This document shows, one piece after another, positions 7,278-15,211 of a DNA stretch of 32,728 bases. The position numbers and the translations under genes are program-made. Source of the DNA: an uncultured Acetatifactor sp. (GTDB taxonomy: Bacteria; Bacillota; Clostridia; Lachnospirales; Lachnospiraceae). Positions within the stretch are counted from its first letter, which is position 1. Each line of letters opens with the position of its first letter. Location of the stretch: positions 1 to 32,728 of the forward strand of contig CAJUAP010000045.1 in NCBI GenBank assembly GCA_910584435.1, read 5' to 3'. The notes under the pieces were generated by a model. That model searched no databases. It had not been told where the DNA came from and saw only the letters and a list, made by a program, of their open reading frames with translations.

Positions 7278-8360
7278 TTACTCAACAATGAATTCTTCTG
7301 TGGTAAGGGAGCCCTGCCATGTGCTGCCATCGGAACGATGATATTCTCTTACAACAGAGCCATCTGCTTTCGTATAGTCGATTATGAAAATCTGACCCGT
7401 TTCAATCGGCATAGGGTAGTTGTGGTAAGGCAGGACATTGCCGGTTGCAGCGTTGTCCTTGAAATCGTCATATGCGTTTTCCAGGCGCCAGAATTCCCGG
7501 CATTGGTAGTCAGGCAGAACTGCGGATAAGTCTGCTTTTCCAAAATAGGAGGCAGTATACTCTTTGCCGCCGATTTTTATGGTATCGATCCTATAGGGAT
7601 TGCTATTGAGGGCCAGGGAAGTCAAATCCTCTGTATGTAACGCATCGCCGTATTTTTTATGAAGCTGATTTGCCATACAGGGAACCGAATTCGTTACAAT
7701 ATCCTGTGCCGCTGTGTTGGTGTGGGCCGAGCCGTATATTCCCATCACATCCGCGCCATTTAAACTGTCAAATTCCCGGATAAAGTTCTGGACCATTGTA
7801 TTTTCGCGGTATACGCTGTCGGAATGCTGGTAGTAATATTCTCCCTGACGGATATTTTCCTGTGACAGCCTGTAAAGTTCGGACTGCTGCTGTCCCGTGG
7901 ATGCAAGGTACTCCAGAAAGCGCTTTCCGGTGGTATTATATTGATGGCCCACATCTGTTCCGTGAAAAACGGTTTCCGGGCATTCGCTTTTTATCTGCCT
8001 GTAGAAATCAAGGACTACCTGAGAGTACAAGGCTGTTCCTGCCCAATCCTCATAGAGTGAATCCAAAATGGCATCATCATCGGACTTCATCCATATATTT
8101 AAGTATTCTGCCGTGTAATAAGGAAGTTCTACGAACAAGTCCCGAAATCCATCCTTGTGGTAATGGGAGGACCACAATTCAGCCTCCCTCTTCAAGATAT
8201 TTTCAACGGAGTGCTGTTCACCGTATAAGAATATTCTGCCGGAGGAGCGGCTGTTTTTTAACACGGATTGTACTGTGAAATATCCAATGGTTAGAATTGC
8301 AGCACCGGCGATTGCTGTGATAAGGATTGTTTTTTTATTCCGTTTTGATTTCATGCGCAT
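7278..8360 (-). CDS. membrane-anchored protein of unknown function, possible EreA/ChaN-like fold
   Basis: I do not recognise a named family. The product is about 360 residues, with a basic N terminus (RMKSKRNKK) and one hydrophobic segment at about 10-30 (ILITAIAGAAILTIGYF). It is therefore likely anchored with the rest outside the cell. The outer part starts IFLYGEQHSVENILKREAEL and continues FVELPYYTAEYLN, HGTDVGHQ and GIYGSAH. The GEQH, E-L-P and HGTDVGH elements recall the conserved Glu/His pattern of the erythromycin esterase, ChaN and TIKI/TraB group. That link is inference. The ATG whose complement is 8358-8360 is preferred because AAGGAA lies 6 bases upstream; an ATG two codons earlier (8366) abuts that site. 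The gene is monocistronic and convergent with the SipL-like gene. Confidence 0.75.
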   Translation of the reverse strand: MRMKSKRNKKTILITAIAGAAILTIGYFTVQSVLKNSRSSGRIFLYGEQHSVENILKREAELWSSHYHKDGFRDLFVELPYYTAEYLNIWMKSDDDAILDSLYEDWAGTALYSQVVLDFYRQIKSECPETVFHGTDVGHQYNTTGKRFLEYLASTGQQQSELYRLSQENIRQGEYYYQHSDSVYRENTMVQNFIREFDSLNGADVMGIYGSAHTNTAAQDIVTNSVPCMANQLHKKYGDALHTEDLTSLALNSNPYRIDTIKIGGKEYTASYFGKADLSAVLPDYQCREFWRLENAYDDFKDNAATGNVLPYHNYPMPIETGQIFIIDYTKADGSVVREYHRSDGSTWQGSLTTEEFIVE

Positions 8361-8459
8361 CACCATTTCCTTATTTTATACTTGTTATACATTCAGGCCG
8401 GCAAATGTTTTCGTTTATGGGTATAAATTATTTGTTCAGCCGGACATCAGAAATAAGTA

Positions 8460-8497
8460 AAAAGGCTTTCGCAGATAAAGGTGTGCGAAAGCCTTTT
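8460..8497 (-). terminator. Rho-independent terminator of the gene at 8542-9198
   Basis: AAAAGGCTTTCGCA (8460-8473) pairs perfectly with TGCGAAAGCCTTTT (8484-8497) around a 10-base loop. Read on the minus strand the stem is followed by a run of five T, so it ends transcription of the gene at 8542-9198. The stem also has T residues on the plus strand. Confidence 0.9.
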
Positions 8498-8541
8498 GTC
8501 TGATTAGTCCTGTAATCAATTGCTCATAAGAGCAGAATCAT

Positions 8542-9198
8542 TTACTCGGCAGATGGATCTGCGGCATCGGAAGCTTTCTTAGCTTCAGCGGCCAGCTTGT
8601 CAAATTTCTCCATAACCGCATCGTAAGTACGCTGGGAAATGTCGGGAAGGTCGCCGCCCCAGGTCTTGCCGGCTTTCTTAAATCCCTTTTCAAAAGCAGC
8701 ACGCATATCTTCGATCTTGTCAGGATCGCCGCCGGTCAGAGCGTTAGCAAAATCAATGATTCTGTCGGAAGTCTTCTCTACGCCCCAATAACCGTCTTCT
8801 GCAATATCAGCCTGTGCCTGCATTTTTGTAGCGGGATCTACCGTATAATTACCGCTTCTTAAGAAAGACCAGATATCGTTTGCCTTGCCATAGGTGTTTG
8901 CCTGGCTGGACATCATTTTCTCCACCAGACTGCGCATCTGTGCCATACGTGCATCTGCATCTGCCTGCAGCTTATTGATCAGGTTCGTATCGGGTTTGTA
9001 GGTCTTATTTACGGTGGAAGTACCCTTTGAAGGCTCATATACAGCGCCTGTGTCTGCCGCAGCGCCGGTGGTATTCTCGACTTTTGAGCTTTCAGCATTG
9101 GTTGTTTCCGTTTTGGTAGTATCGGCTTTTACGCTTTCCGGTGCGGAATAGCTGTAGGCAGCCGCTGCCTGAGTTGATGTAACTCCATTTACACTCAT
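8542..9198 (-). CDS. uncharacterised Ala/Thr-rich protein, possibly in the flagellar regulon
   Basis: A 218-residue protein I cannot name. The first about 70 residues are low-complexity (Ala, Thr, Ser, Glu) and start MSVNGVTSTQAAAAYSYSA, a style seen in exported flagellar and FlaG-like proteins. Residues about 75-100 look helical (LINKLQADADARMAQMRSLV). The C-terminal half is a compact, conserved-looking domain: WSFLRSGNY, EDGYWGVEKTSDRIIDFANA, LTGGDPDKIEDMRAAFEKG, KTWGGDLPDISQRTYDAV. There is no signal peptide or membrane segment. AAGGAGG lies 7 bases before the ATG. A sigma-D-like promoter about 120 bases upstream and a strong terminator downstream make it a single-gene unit. I infer a flagellum-related role; this is not shown by homology. 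Confidence 0.75.
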   Translation of the reverse strand: MSVNGVTSTQAAAAYSYSAPESVKADTTKTETTNAESSKVENTTGAAADTGAVYEPSKGTSTVNKTYKPDTNLINKLQADADARMAQMRSLVEKMMSSQANTYGKANDIWSFLRSGNYTVDPATKMQAQADIAEDGYWGVEKTSDRIIDFANALTGGDPDKIEDMRAAFEKGFKKAGKTWGGDLPDISQRTYDAVMEKFDKLAAEAKKASDAADPSAE

Positions 9199-9320
9199 AA
9201 TATCCTCCTTCTGACGGATTCCCGTCGAATCTGCCCTGAGGTCTGTAAATCAGCAGTTTTGGAATTCCCATGCACTGCTTCTTGCCTCATTTGGGCGCAT
9301 CATCCATGATTATATAAGTT

Positions 9321-9348
9321 ATTTCGGCTAGAGGCAGTGAAATATTTA
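9321..9348 (-). promoter_or_regulatory. possible sigma-D (sigma-28) promoter for the gene at 8542-9198
   Basis: On the minus strand TAAATATT (complement of 9341-9348), 12 bases and GCCGAAAT (complement of 9321-9328) resemble the TAAAGTTT / GCCGATAA consensus, with the same spacing as the flagellin promoter at 26302. One -35 base and two -10 positions differ. Confidence 0.45.
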
Positions 9349-9460
9349 GACCATTGGCGCTATTTTCTGGTATTTGGTGGAAATATTGCAGGTGCCGTCT
9401 GCATCTGCCTGAAGGCTGTCTGCTGCTTTCATTGGAGTGCAGATGGATGACTGGTGCCGC

Positions 9461-10117
9461 TTACATTTCCTGGAAGTATATCTTGATTTCCAGCATGCAT
9501 TCTGAGACAGGCTGGCCTTCTGCGGTCAGGCTGTAGCTTGTATGGATGCTCATTTCGTTCAAACGGGCAGTATGATTGTCATGAAGACATCTGCTGCCTT
9601 TATCCTGGAGCATGGCATCAGGTTTGGTGGCAGCAGGAACAGAAGGGCAGGAGGGCTGTCCTGTGCTGCCGGGAGAAATGACTTCCAGGGAATGGGTGAG
9701 GATCCCCAGCCTCAGACATCCAAAGGGGGTGGCATAGTCCGTCATATGTTCTCTGCCGCATTCAAAAACCATACGGGTGTTGACGGCGCCATGTCTGGTT
9801 ACTTCAAGCAGGTGGTCCCTGTATTTTATTCTGGTATGTATGACTGTATTGCTGCCCGGCTGCATTTCTGCCATGCTTTCAGAGCCTTTGCGGATTTTTG
9901 CCGCTGCATTGCCGCCCCGGATGCTTCCGGAGGCGGTTCCGTTGTCCTGCTGGATTTTTGCGGTAATCTCTCCGCTTTCAGGATTCTCGTCATACAGAAG
10001 ATACAGGGCGCCGTTTTTTTCATAATATTCCGCTGCCGCGGATGTTCTGGTAATGGTTTCTTCGCCCTCACTGTCGCGTTGATGACCAGTCAGGGTAAGT
10101 ATCACGGTAGTTCCCAT
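9461..10117 (-). CDS. DUF1934 (YwiB-like) beta-barrel protein with an internal insertion
   Basis: A 218-residue product; the family is usually about 140-150. It begins MGTTVILTLTGHQRDSEGEE and shows the DUF1934 pattern: GALYLLYDE, TRIKYRDHLLEVTRHGAVN, MVFECGREHMTDYATPFG, LRLGILTHSLEV. Between LTHSLEV and the usual last strands (SYSLTAEGQPVSECMLEIKI) there are about 45 extra residues rich in Pro, Ser and His. The function of the family is not established; a calycin-like fold is suggested. The start is set by GAGGAA about 9 bases upstream and by spacing: the murI stop TGA ends one base before this ATG, so the two are translationally coupled. Longer openings upstream in this frame read through murI and are rejected. 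Confidence 0.8.
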   Translation of the reverse strand: MGTTVILTLTGHQRDSEGEETITRTSAAAEYYEKNGALYLLYDENPESGEITAKIQQDNGTASGSIRGGNAAAKIRKGSESMAEMQPGSNTVIHTRIKYRDHLLEVTRHGAVNTRMVFECGREHMTDYATPFGCLRLGILTHSLEVISPGSTGQPSCPSVPAATKPDAMLQDKGSRCLHDNHTARLNEMSIHTSYSLTAEGQPVSECMLEIKIYFQEM

Positions 10118-10118
10118 G

Positions 10119-10967
10119 TCAATATTCCTCAATGTTAATGGTTTTGGCGGAAAGAATTCCGTATTTAATAATGGAATTGGCGAAACGAACAAACTTTTCA
10201 GCTTCATCACTGACATAAAATTGATATTGATTGCTGCCAAGTTCAGGGGGCTGTTCTTGTAATAAGTCCAGTTCTGCCAGCATTTCCTTAAGCTCTCGTG
10301 CGGTTTCGTAGGCAGGATTCACCAGCCGCACATTTTTCCCCATGATTTTGCCCAGGGTGGAGCGGATCAAAGGGTAATGGGTGCAGCCCAATATGAGTGT
10401 ATCAATGTCAATATCAATGAGCTCGGTCAAATATCTGCGGGCTATTTCGTCCGTCACAGGATCTTCTAACAGCCCCTCTTCCACCAGGGGGACAAACAGG
10501 GGGCATGCCTTGCCGTAGATGGTTACATTCTGATTCAGCTCTTGTATGTACCTTGCGTAAATGTCGCTGTGTATCGTGGCTTCCGTGGCAATCACTCCGA
10601 TACGTCCGTTTCTGGTTGCTTCTGCGGCAGCCTTTGCCCCCGGCCTGACTACACCGATAATGGGAATGTCGGAAGAATTCTCTAATATATCCAGTGCATA
10701 GGCGCTGGCGGTATTGCATGCCACCACTATGGTTTTGATGCGGAAGGTTTTCAGAAAACGTACAATCTGTTCCGAATATCGGGTAACGGTATCCTGGGAT
10801 TTACTCCCATACGGGACGCGGGCGGTATCGCCGAAATAGATAATTTTTTCATTGGGAATCTGCCGCATGATTTCCCGCATAACGGTAAGACCGCCCACAC
10901 CGGAATCGAATACACCGATGGAGGCGTCTTTTTTCAACAGTTCCCTGTTAAGTGTCATTTTCTCCAT
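10119..10967 (-). CDS. murI: glutamate racemase
   Basis: A 282-residue cytosolic enzyme that interconverts L- and D-glutamate and so supplies D-Glu for peptidoglycan. The sequence shows IGVFDSGVGGLTV (about 17-29), YFGDTARVPYG (about 44-54), the first catalytic Cys84 in VACNTASA, and the second catalytic Cys195 in LILGCTHYPL. Length and motifs are normal. The ATG at 10967 has GGGAG 7 bases upstream. Its start overlaps the end of the 94-residue gene by 20 bases, and its stop is one base from the DUF1934 gene, so these three form a tight operon. Confidence 0.97.
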   Translation of the reverse strand: MEKMTLNRELLKKDASIGVFDSGVGGLTVMREIMRQIPNEKIIYFGDTARVPYGSKSQDTVTRYSEQIVRFLKTFRIKTIVVACNTASAYALDILENSSDIPIIGVVRPGAKAAAEATRNGRIGVIATEATIHSDIYARYIQELNQNVTIYGKACPLFVPLVEEGLLEDPVTDEIARRYLTELIDIDIDTLILGCTHYPLIRSTLGKIMGKNVRLVNPAYETARELKEMLAELDLLQEQPPELGSNQYQFYVSDEAEKFVRFANSIIKYGILSAKTINIEEY

Positions 10968-11232
10968 GTAATGTCTCCCAAAAAATGCTTAAATTCGTAA
11001 GCAGTCTGCTGCGGAATGTAATCTGGCCCTCCTGGGCATTCAGAAGGCTGAGGTAAAGTTTTCCCGGATAATCCCATTCGGCAGACAGTAGTTCCAGACT
11101 GCCCTCATCATCCTCCACACTTATATTTACCGTATCCGGCGTCAGGGCAAGTTCAGGATACAGAAGCCCCCACCAGCCGAGCGCCGCACACATACTGACA
11201 ATAATACGTAATCCGGACCATTTCTTTTTCAT
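10948..11232 (-). CDS. small membrane-anchored protein of unknown function, murI operon
   Basis: A 94-residue protein with a short basic start (MKKKWSGLR), one hydrophobic segment at about 10-28 (IIVSMCAALGWWGLLYPEL) and an outer part of about 65 residues with beta character (TVNISVEDDEGS, KLYLSLLNA, QITFRSRLL). It could be an uncleaved anchor or a signal peptide. GAGG lies 10 bases before the ATG. The 3' end overlaps murI by 20 bases, which supports that it is real and translationally coupled. I do not recognise the family. A role at the cell envelope would fit the murI neighbour, but this is inference. Confidence 0.7.
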   Translation of the reverse strand: MKKKWSGLRIIVSMCAALGWWGLLYPELALTPDTVNISVEDDEGSLELLSAEWDYPGKLYLSLLNAQEGQITFRSRLLTNLSIFWETLHGENDT

Positions 11233-11323
11233 CTTGCAATAACCTCGTTTTCATTGATGTACAGAGATTATTGCCTTTATTGTCCGAAGTTATACAAACG
11301 ATCGTCAGTATCAGAGCAGCGTC

Positions 11324-12013
11324 TTAGAATTTCTCCTCGCATTTGTCAAGCCTTATTTGGCGGATAATGGCTTTTTTCTGGTTGTCAATATGAGTTTTGG
11401 CGGCAGCGGCAGCAGTTTCCCTGTCCTTGCTGACAATACTCTGATAGATAATTCTATGCTCATCTACCAGGGTTTCATGCCCGCTGCTGTCCTTTATATA
11501 TTCAAAACGGTATCGATACATCTGCTCGGATAAATTGTTTACTAATTGAATCAGACGTTGGTTCCCGGTTGCCTGCACAATAATATCATGAAGCGCTACA
11601 TCGGCCTGGGCAATTTTGAGGATGTCCTTCCCGGCCACACATTGTTCAAAATAATCACAAGCCTGCTTCAGCGCCGCCAGACCCTCTTGGGTAATCCGCT
11701 CACAGGCTAACTCAGCGCAGAGGGCATCCAATGCGCGCCTCACTTCCAATACATCATTCATACTTTTCTCTGTGATCTGTGCAACTTCAGCGCCCCGTCT
11801 CGGAACCATTGTAACCAGACCCTCCAGCTCTAATTTATGGATGGCTTCTCTCACGGGGGTGCGGCTTACGCCGAGTGTCTCTGCCAGGCGCACCTCCATC
11901 AGGCGTTCGCCGGGCTTCAGCTTTCCTGTCAAAATGGCTTGCCGAAGGGTATGAAAAGCTACGTCTCGGAGCGGTAGAAATTCATTTTCATTTAGTTGCA
12001 GTGGATTTTGCAT
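11324..12013 (-). CDS. GntR-family transcriptional regulator, FadR/FCD subfamily
   Basis: A 229-residue DNA-binding protein. The winged helix-turn-helix is at about 15-80 and is typical GntR: AILTGKLKPGERL, LAETLGVSRTPVREAIHKLE, GLVTMVPRRGAEV. The C-terminal FCD ligand domain (about 85-215, all helical) carries the metal-binding pattern D-x3-H (DVALHDIIVQATGN) and later His residues (VDEHRIIYQSI, AAKTHIDNQ), so a carboxylate plus metal ligand is likely. GAGGGA precedes the ATG. It lies between the murI group and ispE on the same strand, but 265 bases of structured spacer separate it from ispE. Its target genes cannot be told from the window. Confidence 0.93.
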   Translation of the reverse strand: MQNPLQLNENEFLPLRDVAFHTLRQAILTGKLKPGERLMEVRLAETLGVSRTPVREAIHKLELEGLVTMVPRRGAEVAQITEKSMNDVLEVRRALDALCAELACERITQEGLAALKQACDYFEQCVAGKDILKIAQADVALHDIIVQATGNQRLIQLVNNLSEQMYRYRFEYIKDSSGHETLVDEHRIIYQSIVSKDRETAAAAAKTHIDNQKKAIIRQIRLDKCEEKF

Positions 12014-12050
12014 AGGATTCCCTCTCTGTCATAAGCCGTTTATGCTGCGC

Positions 12051-12239
12051 TGCGGTTTACTGCGAAAGTCCTGTAACCTGCCTTGCGGAAACCGCACAGT
12101 CCGAATTAGTTCCCTTGCCCGCTGATGCCGTATTATTCTATGGCGTGCGGGACAGTTATGCGCCAAACGGCATACCCGGAGGCGGCGTGCCGTCTTGGCG
12201 GTTTGCGTGTATCTTATGTGTGCCAAAGGACAGGCACAC
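12051..12239. repeat. stem-loop-rich spacer between ispE and the GntR gene
   Basis: Three inverted repeats are visible. TGCGGTTT (12051-12058) pairs with AAACCGCA (12089-12096). CGCCAAACGGCA (12161-12172) pairs with 12188-12200, with one bulged base. GTGTGCC (12218-12224) pairs with GGCACAC (12233-12239). No T tract follows on the minus strand, so termination after ispE is uncertain. I see no gene in 12014-12278. Confidence 0.5.
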
Positions 12240-12278
12240 GGTAAACTCCCGGATTTTCCTGAAGAATGGAGTAACTGC

Positions 12279-13163
12279 TTATATGGGAGTATGGCTGGAA
12301 TGATTGACACATTGCACCAGAAATACCTGTTTTGCCATGGGCTCATGCTGGAATTGTTCTAATGCGGTATGAGCAGTCTGCGTCTGTTCTGGCGGGAAAA
12401 TACCGAATACTGTGGGACCGCTGCCGCTCATCAGGCTTGCGGCGGCGCCCAGCTCCAGCATTTTCTCTTTGATTCTGGCGATGACAGGATAAGCAGGGAT
12501 GGTGACTGTTTCCAGAACATTTTCCAGACGTTCCAGAATACCGGCCAGATCTCCGGCCTTAATTGCCTCTGTCATTCCGTCTATGTCAGGATGGTGGTAC
12601 CTATGTGCGTCAAGCTGTTGGTAAACATGTTTTGTAGACACCATGATATCCGGTTTTGCCACAAGTATCCGGCAGTCAGGTATGGAAGGCAGGGGCGTAA
12701 GCTTTTCGCCGATGCCCTCGGCAAGGGCGGTACCTCCCATGAGACAGTAAGGGACATCCGCGCCGATGGGAACTGCGTATTCCATCAGCTGGGACAGAGG
12801 TGCATTCAGACCGAATAAAATGTTCATCCCCCGCATGACAGCGGCCGCGTCCGCACTTCCGCCGGCCATACCTGCGGCAATAGGGATATGCTTTTCCAAT
12901 TCTATATGGATGCCTGAGCGGATGTTATATTTTTCAAGCATGATTCCGGCAGCCTTGTATACCAGATTATTTTTGTCTGTGGGCAGGAGGGCGGAATCGG
13001 TGGCAATGGTGATGTCCTGCGCTGTCTTCCGCAGTGTCAGCTCATCCCGGAGTCCAATGCTCTGCATAATCATTTTTACCTGATGGTAGCCGTTGGGCAG
13101 TTTCTTAACCACATCCAACCCAAGATTAATTTTGGCATATGCTTTTATGTGATATTCATTCAT
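12279..13163 (-). CDS. ispE: 4-diphosphocytidyl-2-C-methyl-D-erythritol kinase
   Basis: A 294-residue GHMP-family kinase that phosphorylates CDP-methylerythritol in the non-mevalonate (MEP) isoprenoid pathway. The N terminus AYAKINLGLDVVKKLPNGYH is diagnostic. The ATP-binding glycine-rich loop is PIAAGMAGGSADAAAV (about 92-107), followed by GADVPYCLMGGTALAEGIGE, and the third GHMP motif is SLMSGSGPTVFGIF near residue 255. The ATG at 13163 gives MNEYHIKAYAKIN, the usual start. An ATG ten codons upstream (13193) lacks a ribosome site. A strong sigma-A promoter lies about 90 bases upstream, divergent from thyX. Confidence 0.96.
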   Translation of the reverse strand: MNEYHIKAYAKINLGLDVVKKLPNGYHQVKMIMQSIGLRDELTLRKTAQDITIATDSALLPTDKNNLVYKAAGIMLEKYNIRSGIHIELEKHIPIAAGMAGGSADAAAVMRGMNILFGLNAPLSQLMEYAVPIGADVPYCLMGGTALAEGIGEKLTPLPSIPDCRILVAKPDIMVSTKHVYQQLDAHRYHHPDIDGMTEAIKAGDLAGILERLENVLETVTIPAYPVIARIKEKMLELGAAASLMSGSGPTVFGIFPPEQTQTAHTALEQFQHEPMAKQVFLVQCVNHSSHTPI

Positions 13164-13254
13164 CCGTATACCGTTCACCTTCCTGCACTGCACGTCGGCA
13201 TCTGCATAATAGTAGGAATCTGCGAAACTATCATAATTGTATGATTTGTTCTAA

Positions 13255-13283
13255 ATTATATACAATGTTGTTTGTTTCGTCAA
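13255..13283 (-). promoter_or_regulatory. sigma-A promoter for ispE
   Basis: On the minus strand TTGACG (complement of 13278-13283), 17 bases and TATAAT (complement of 13255-13260) form a near-consensus promoter about 90 bases before ispE. Confidence 0.85.
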
Positions 13284-13356
13284 GCTGAACGAAAGAGTCC
13301 TGTAATAGTTCAGCGGCCGGTCTGGACTGCCGCGGGGAATTCTGTATTCTTTTTCC

Positions 13357-13385
13357 TTGCCACATAGAAGAGATTGTGATATATT
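13357..13385 (+). promoter_or_regulatory. sigma-A promoter for thyX
   Basis: TTGCCA (13357-13362), a 17-base spacer and TATATT (13380-13385) form a good promoter 70 bases before the chosen thyX start. It also rules out start codons upstream of about 13392. Confidence 0.75.
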
Positions 13386-13456
13386 GGCCATGGGGCAAGA
13401 TGCATGGAAATAGCCGGGCAGAATTCATGTGTACGGAAACAGAAAGGACAATGGAT

Positions 13457-14125
13457 ATGGTTACGATTTTAAATGAAACTCCTCAAAAGCCCATAACATT
13501 AATGGGAGAGCGTGCAGGGGTATGCTGGGGGGCGGATATTCGGAATAGTGATAAAAATTATAAACGGGGATTGGAATGCATTACATCCGGGCATCATCGT
13601 GTTATGGAATATGTCAATGTGGAAATGATTCTGGACGGATATTCTGCCCGTGTCATAAGGGAATGGTATACCCATATCGGAGGAGCACCCACGAGGCTTC
13701 AGGCGAGCACAAGATACATCAATTATAAAGAATTTTCTTATGTTACACCTCCTGCCGTTACGGGCAATAAGGAAGCAGAGGAAATATATAAGGGGGTTAT
13801 GGAGTCCATTGCAAAAGCGTGCAGCCGGCTGGAAGAGGAGTATCAGATTCCCAGGGAAGATGCGGCCATGCTTCTCCCCTTAGGCATGACCACCAGAATC
13901 GTAGATAAGAGGAATGTCCGCAATTTAATCGAAATGTCCCATCAGAGATTGTGTACAAGAGCTTACTGGGAGTACAGGCAGCTGATGAAGGATATTATGG
14001 AGGCACTCTGCGCTTATTCTGAGGAATGGCGGTATCTGACAGAACACTATTTTGTGCCCAAGTGTGAAGCGGCAGGTTATTGTACGGAAAAAAAAAGCTG
14101 CGGCCGAAAAGGAAAACAGGAGTAG
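13457..14125 (+). CDS. thyX: flavin-dependent thymidylate synthase (ThyX), divergent motif
   Basis: A 222-residue enzyme that methylates dUMP to dTMP with FAD, NAD(P)H and methylenetetrahydrofolate. Family features are the early LMGERAGVCWGAD, HHRVMEYVNVEMILDGYSARVIREW, and the late LPLGMTTRIVDKRNVRNLIEMSHQRLCTRAYWEYR... region typical of ThyX (NLxxxxxxR type). The signature RHRxxSxNExSxR is replaced by RLQASTRYINY (in GGAPTRLQASTRYINY), a variant I associate with Clostridia. ATG 13457 is chosen because AAAGGA at 13443-13448 is 8 bases upstream; ATG 13451 is too close and ATG 13427 has no site. The spacer to the next gene is 89 bases. Confidence 0.88.
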   Translation: MVTILNETPQKPITLMGERAGVCWGADIRNSDKNYKRGLECITSGHHRVMEYVNVEMILDGYSARVIREWYTHIGGAPTRLQASTRYINYKEFSYVTPPAVTGNKEAEEIYKGVMESIAKACSRLEEEYQIPREDAAMLLPLGMTTRIVDKRNVRNLIEMSHQRLCTRAYWEYRQLMKDIMEALCAYSEEWRYLTEHYFVPKCEAAGYCTEKKSCGRKGKQE

Positions 14126-14214
14126 GGAAAATGGATTTGCCTCTCCCATGTGTGCGCCGAAAAAACTCACCCTTTCGTGCCGTTGCGCAGCGACTTAAAA
14201 TAGGAGAAAACAAT

Positions 14215-15165
14215 ATGAATACAATACAGCAGATAACAAATGAAGTCTGGATTCCGCAGCGTGCGGATCCATATGTATACCGGCATACGGATGGAACCTA
14301 TTATTTCACGGCAACCGTTCCTGCCTATGATCGTATCGTAATACGCAGCAGCACACAGCTGGACGCGCTGGCAGAAGCGGAAGAAACCACCATCTGGACC
14401 AAACATGAAAAAGGACAGATGGGAGCGCATATCTGGGCGCCGGAACTGCACTATCTGCAGGGGAAATGGTATATCTATTTTGCTGCCGGTGATGCGGATA
14501 ATAAATGGAACATACGTCCTTATGTGCTGGTATGCAGAGGACAGGATCCGGTTCATGACCCATGGGAGGAAATGGGCAGGATGCAATGCGCGGAGGAAGA
14601 TGAATTTTCTTTCCGGGCGTTCTCGCTGGATGCCACCGTATTTGAAAATAAAGGTGAATATTACTATGTGTGGGCTGAAAAGGTAGGGGTGGGCAGAATG
14701 ATTTCCAACCTGTATATTGCCCGCATGGATTCTCCCGTGAAGCTTGCAACGGTGCAGGTGCTTCTGAGCACGCCCGATTACGACTGGGAACGAAGAGGAT
14801 TCTGGGTCAATGAGGGTCCGGCGGTACTGAAGCATGACGGGAAGATATTTCTGACGTATTCTGCCAGTGACACAGGGGCAAATTACTGTATGGGGATGCT
14901 GTCTGTTGATGAGGATGCGGATATGCTTGACCCTCGGATGTGGCACAAGAGACGTCTGCCGGTTCTGCATACGGAGGAAGAGAAAGGCATTTACGGGCCG
15001 GGTCATAATTCCTTTACCATGGACAACGAGGGAAAACCGGTGATTGTCTTCCACGCCAGAACGAAGAAAGAGATTCAGGGAGATCCGCTCAATGATCCGG
15101 ACAGACATGCAATGCTGCGAAGGATAGCGTGGGATGCCCAGGGAGAGCCGCAGTTTGTCCTGTAA
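14215..15165 (+). CDS. glycoside hydrolase family 43 (probable alpha-L-arabinofuranosidase or beta-xylosidase)
   Basis: A 316-residue five-bladed beta-propeller enzyme that trims arabinose or xylose from plant polysaccharides or oligosaccharides. The three GH43 acidic residues are visible: the base Asp in RADPYVYRHTDGTYYF (about residue 18), the pKa-modulating Asp in SLDATVFENKGEYYYVWA (about 139), and the acid Glu in WVNEGPAVLKHDGKIFLTYS (about 199). GAHIWAPELHYLQGKWYIYFAA is also typical. It has no signal peptide, so it acts in the cytosol on imported oligosaccharides. AGGAG lies 8 bases before ATG 14215. The exact substrate cannot be fixed from sequence. No carbohydrate transporter or other glycosidase is adjacent. 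Confidence 0.92.
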   Translation: MNTIQQITNEVWIPQRADPYVYRHTDGTYYFTATVPAYDRIVIRSSTQLDALAEAEETTIWTKHEKGQMGAHIWAPELHYLQGKWYIYFAAGDADNKWNIRPYVLVCRGQDPVHDPWEEMGRMQCAEEDEFSFRAFSLDATVFENKGEYYYVWAEKVGVGRMISNLYIARMDSPVKLATVQVLLSTPDYDWERRGFWVNEGPAVLKHDGKIFLTYSASDTGANYCMGMLSVDEDADMLDPRMWHKRRLPVLHTEEEKGIYGPGHNSFTMDNEGKPVIVFHARTKKEIQGDPLNDPDRHAMLRRIAWDAQGEPQFVL

Positions 15166-15211
15166 GCTTTGCGGGATCGCCGATGGAAAGACGAAATTTT
15201 TCTTACAAGCC

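Noticed and set aside
12029..12346. 105-codon open frame on the minus strand between ispE and the GntR gene
   Set aside because: It overlaps the ispE 3' end, runs through the stem-loop-rich spacer and has an Arg/His-rich sequence without motifs or a ribosome site.
14167..15108. 313-codon open frame on the minus strand
   Set aside because: It lies fully antisense to the GH43 gene, whose catalytic motifs are intact, and its product is low in recognisable domains and rich in His, Arg and Ile, as expected of an opposite-strand shadow.
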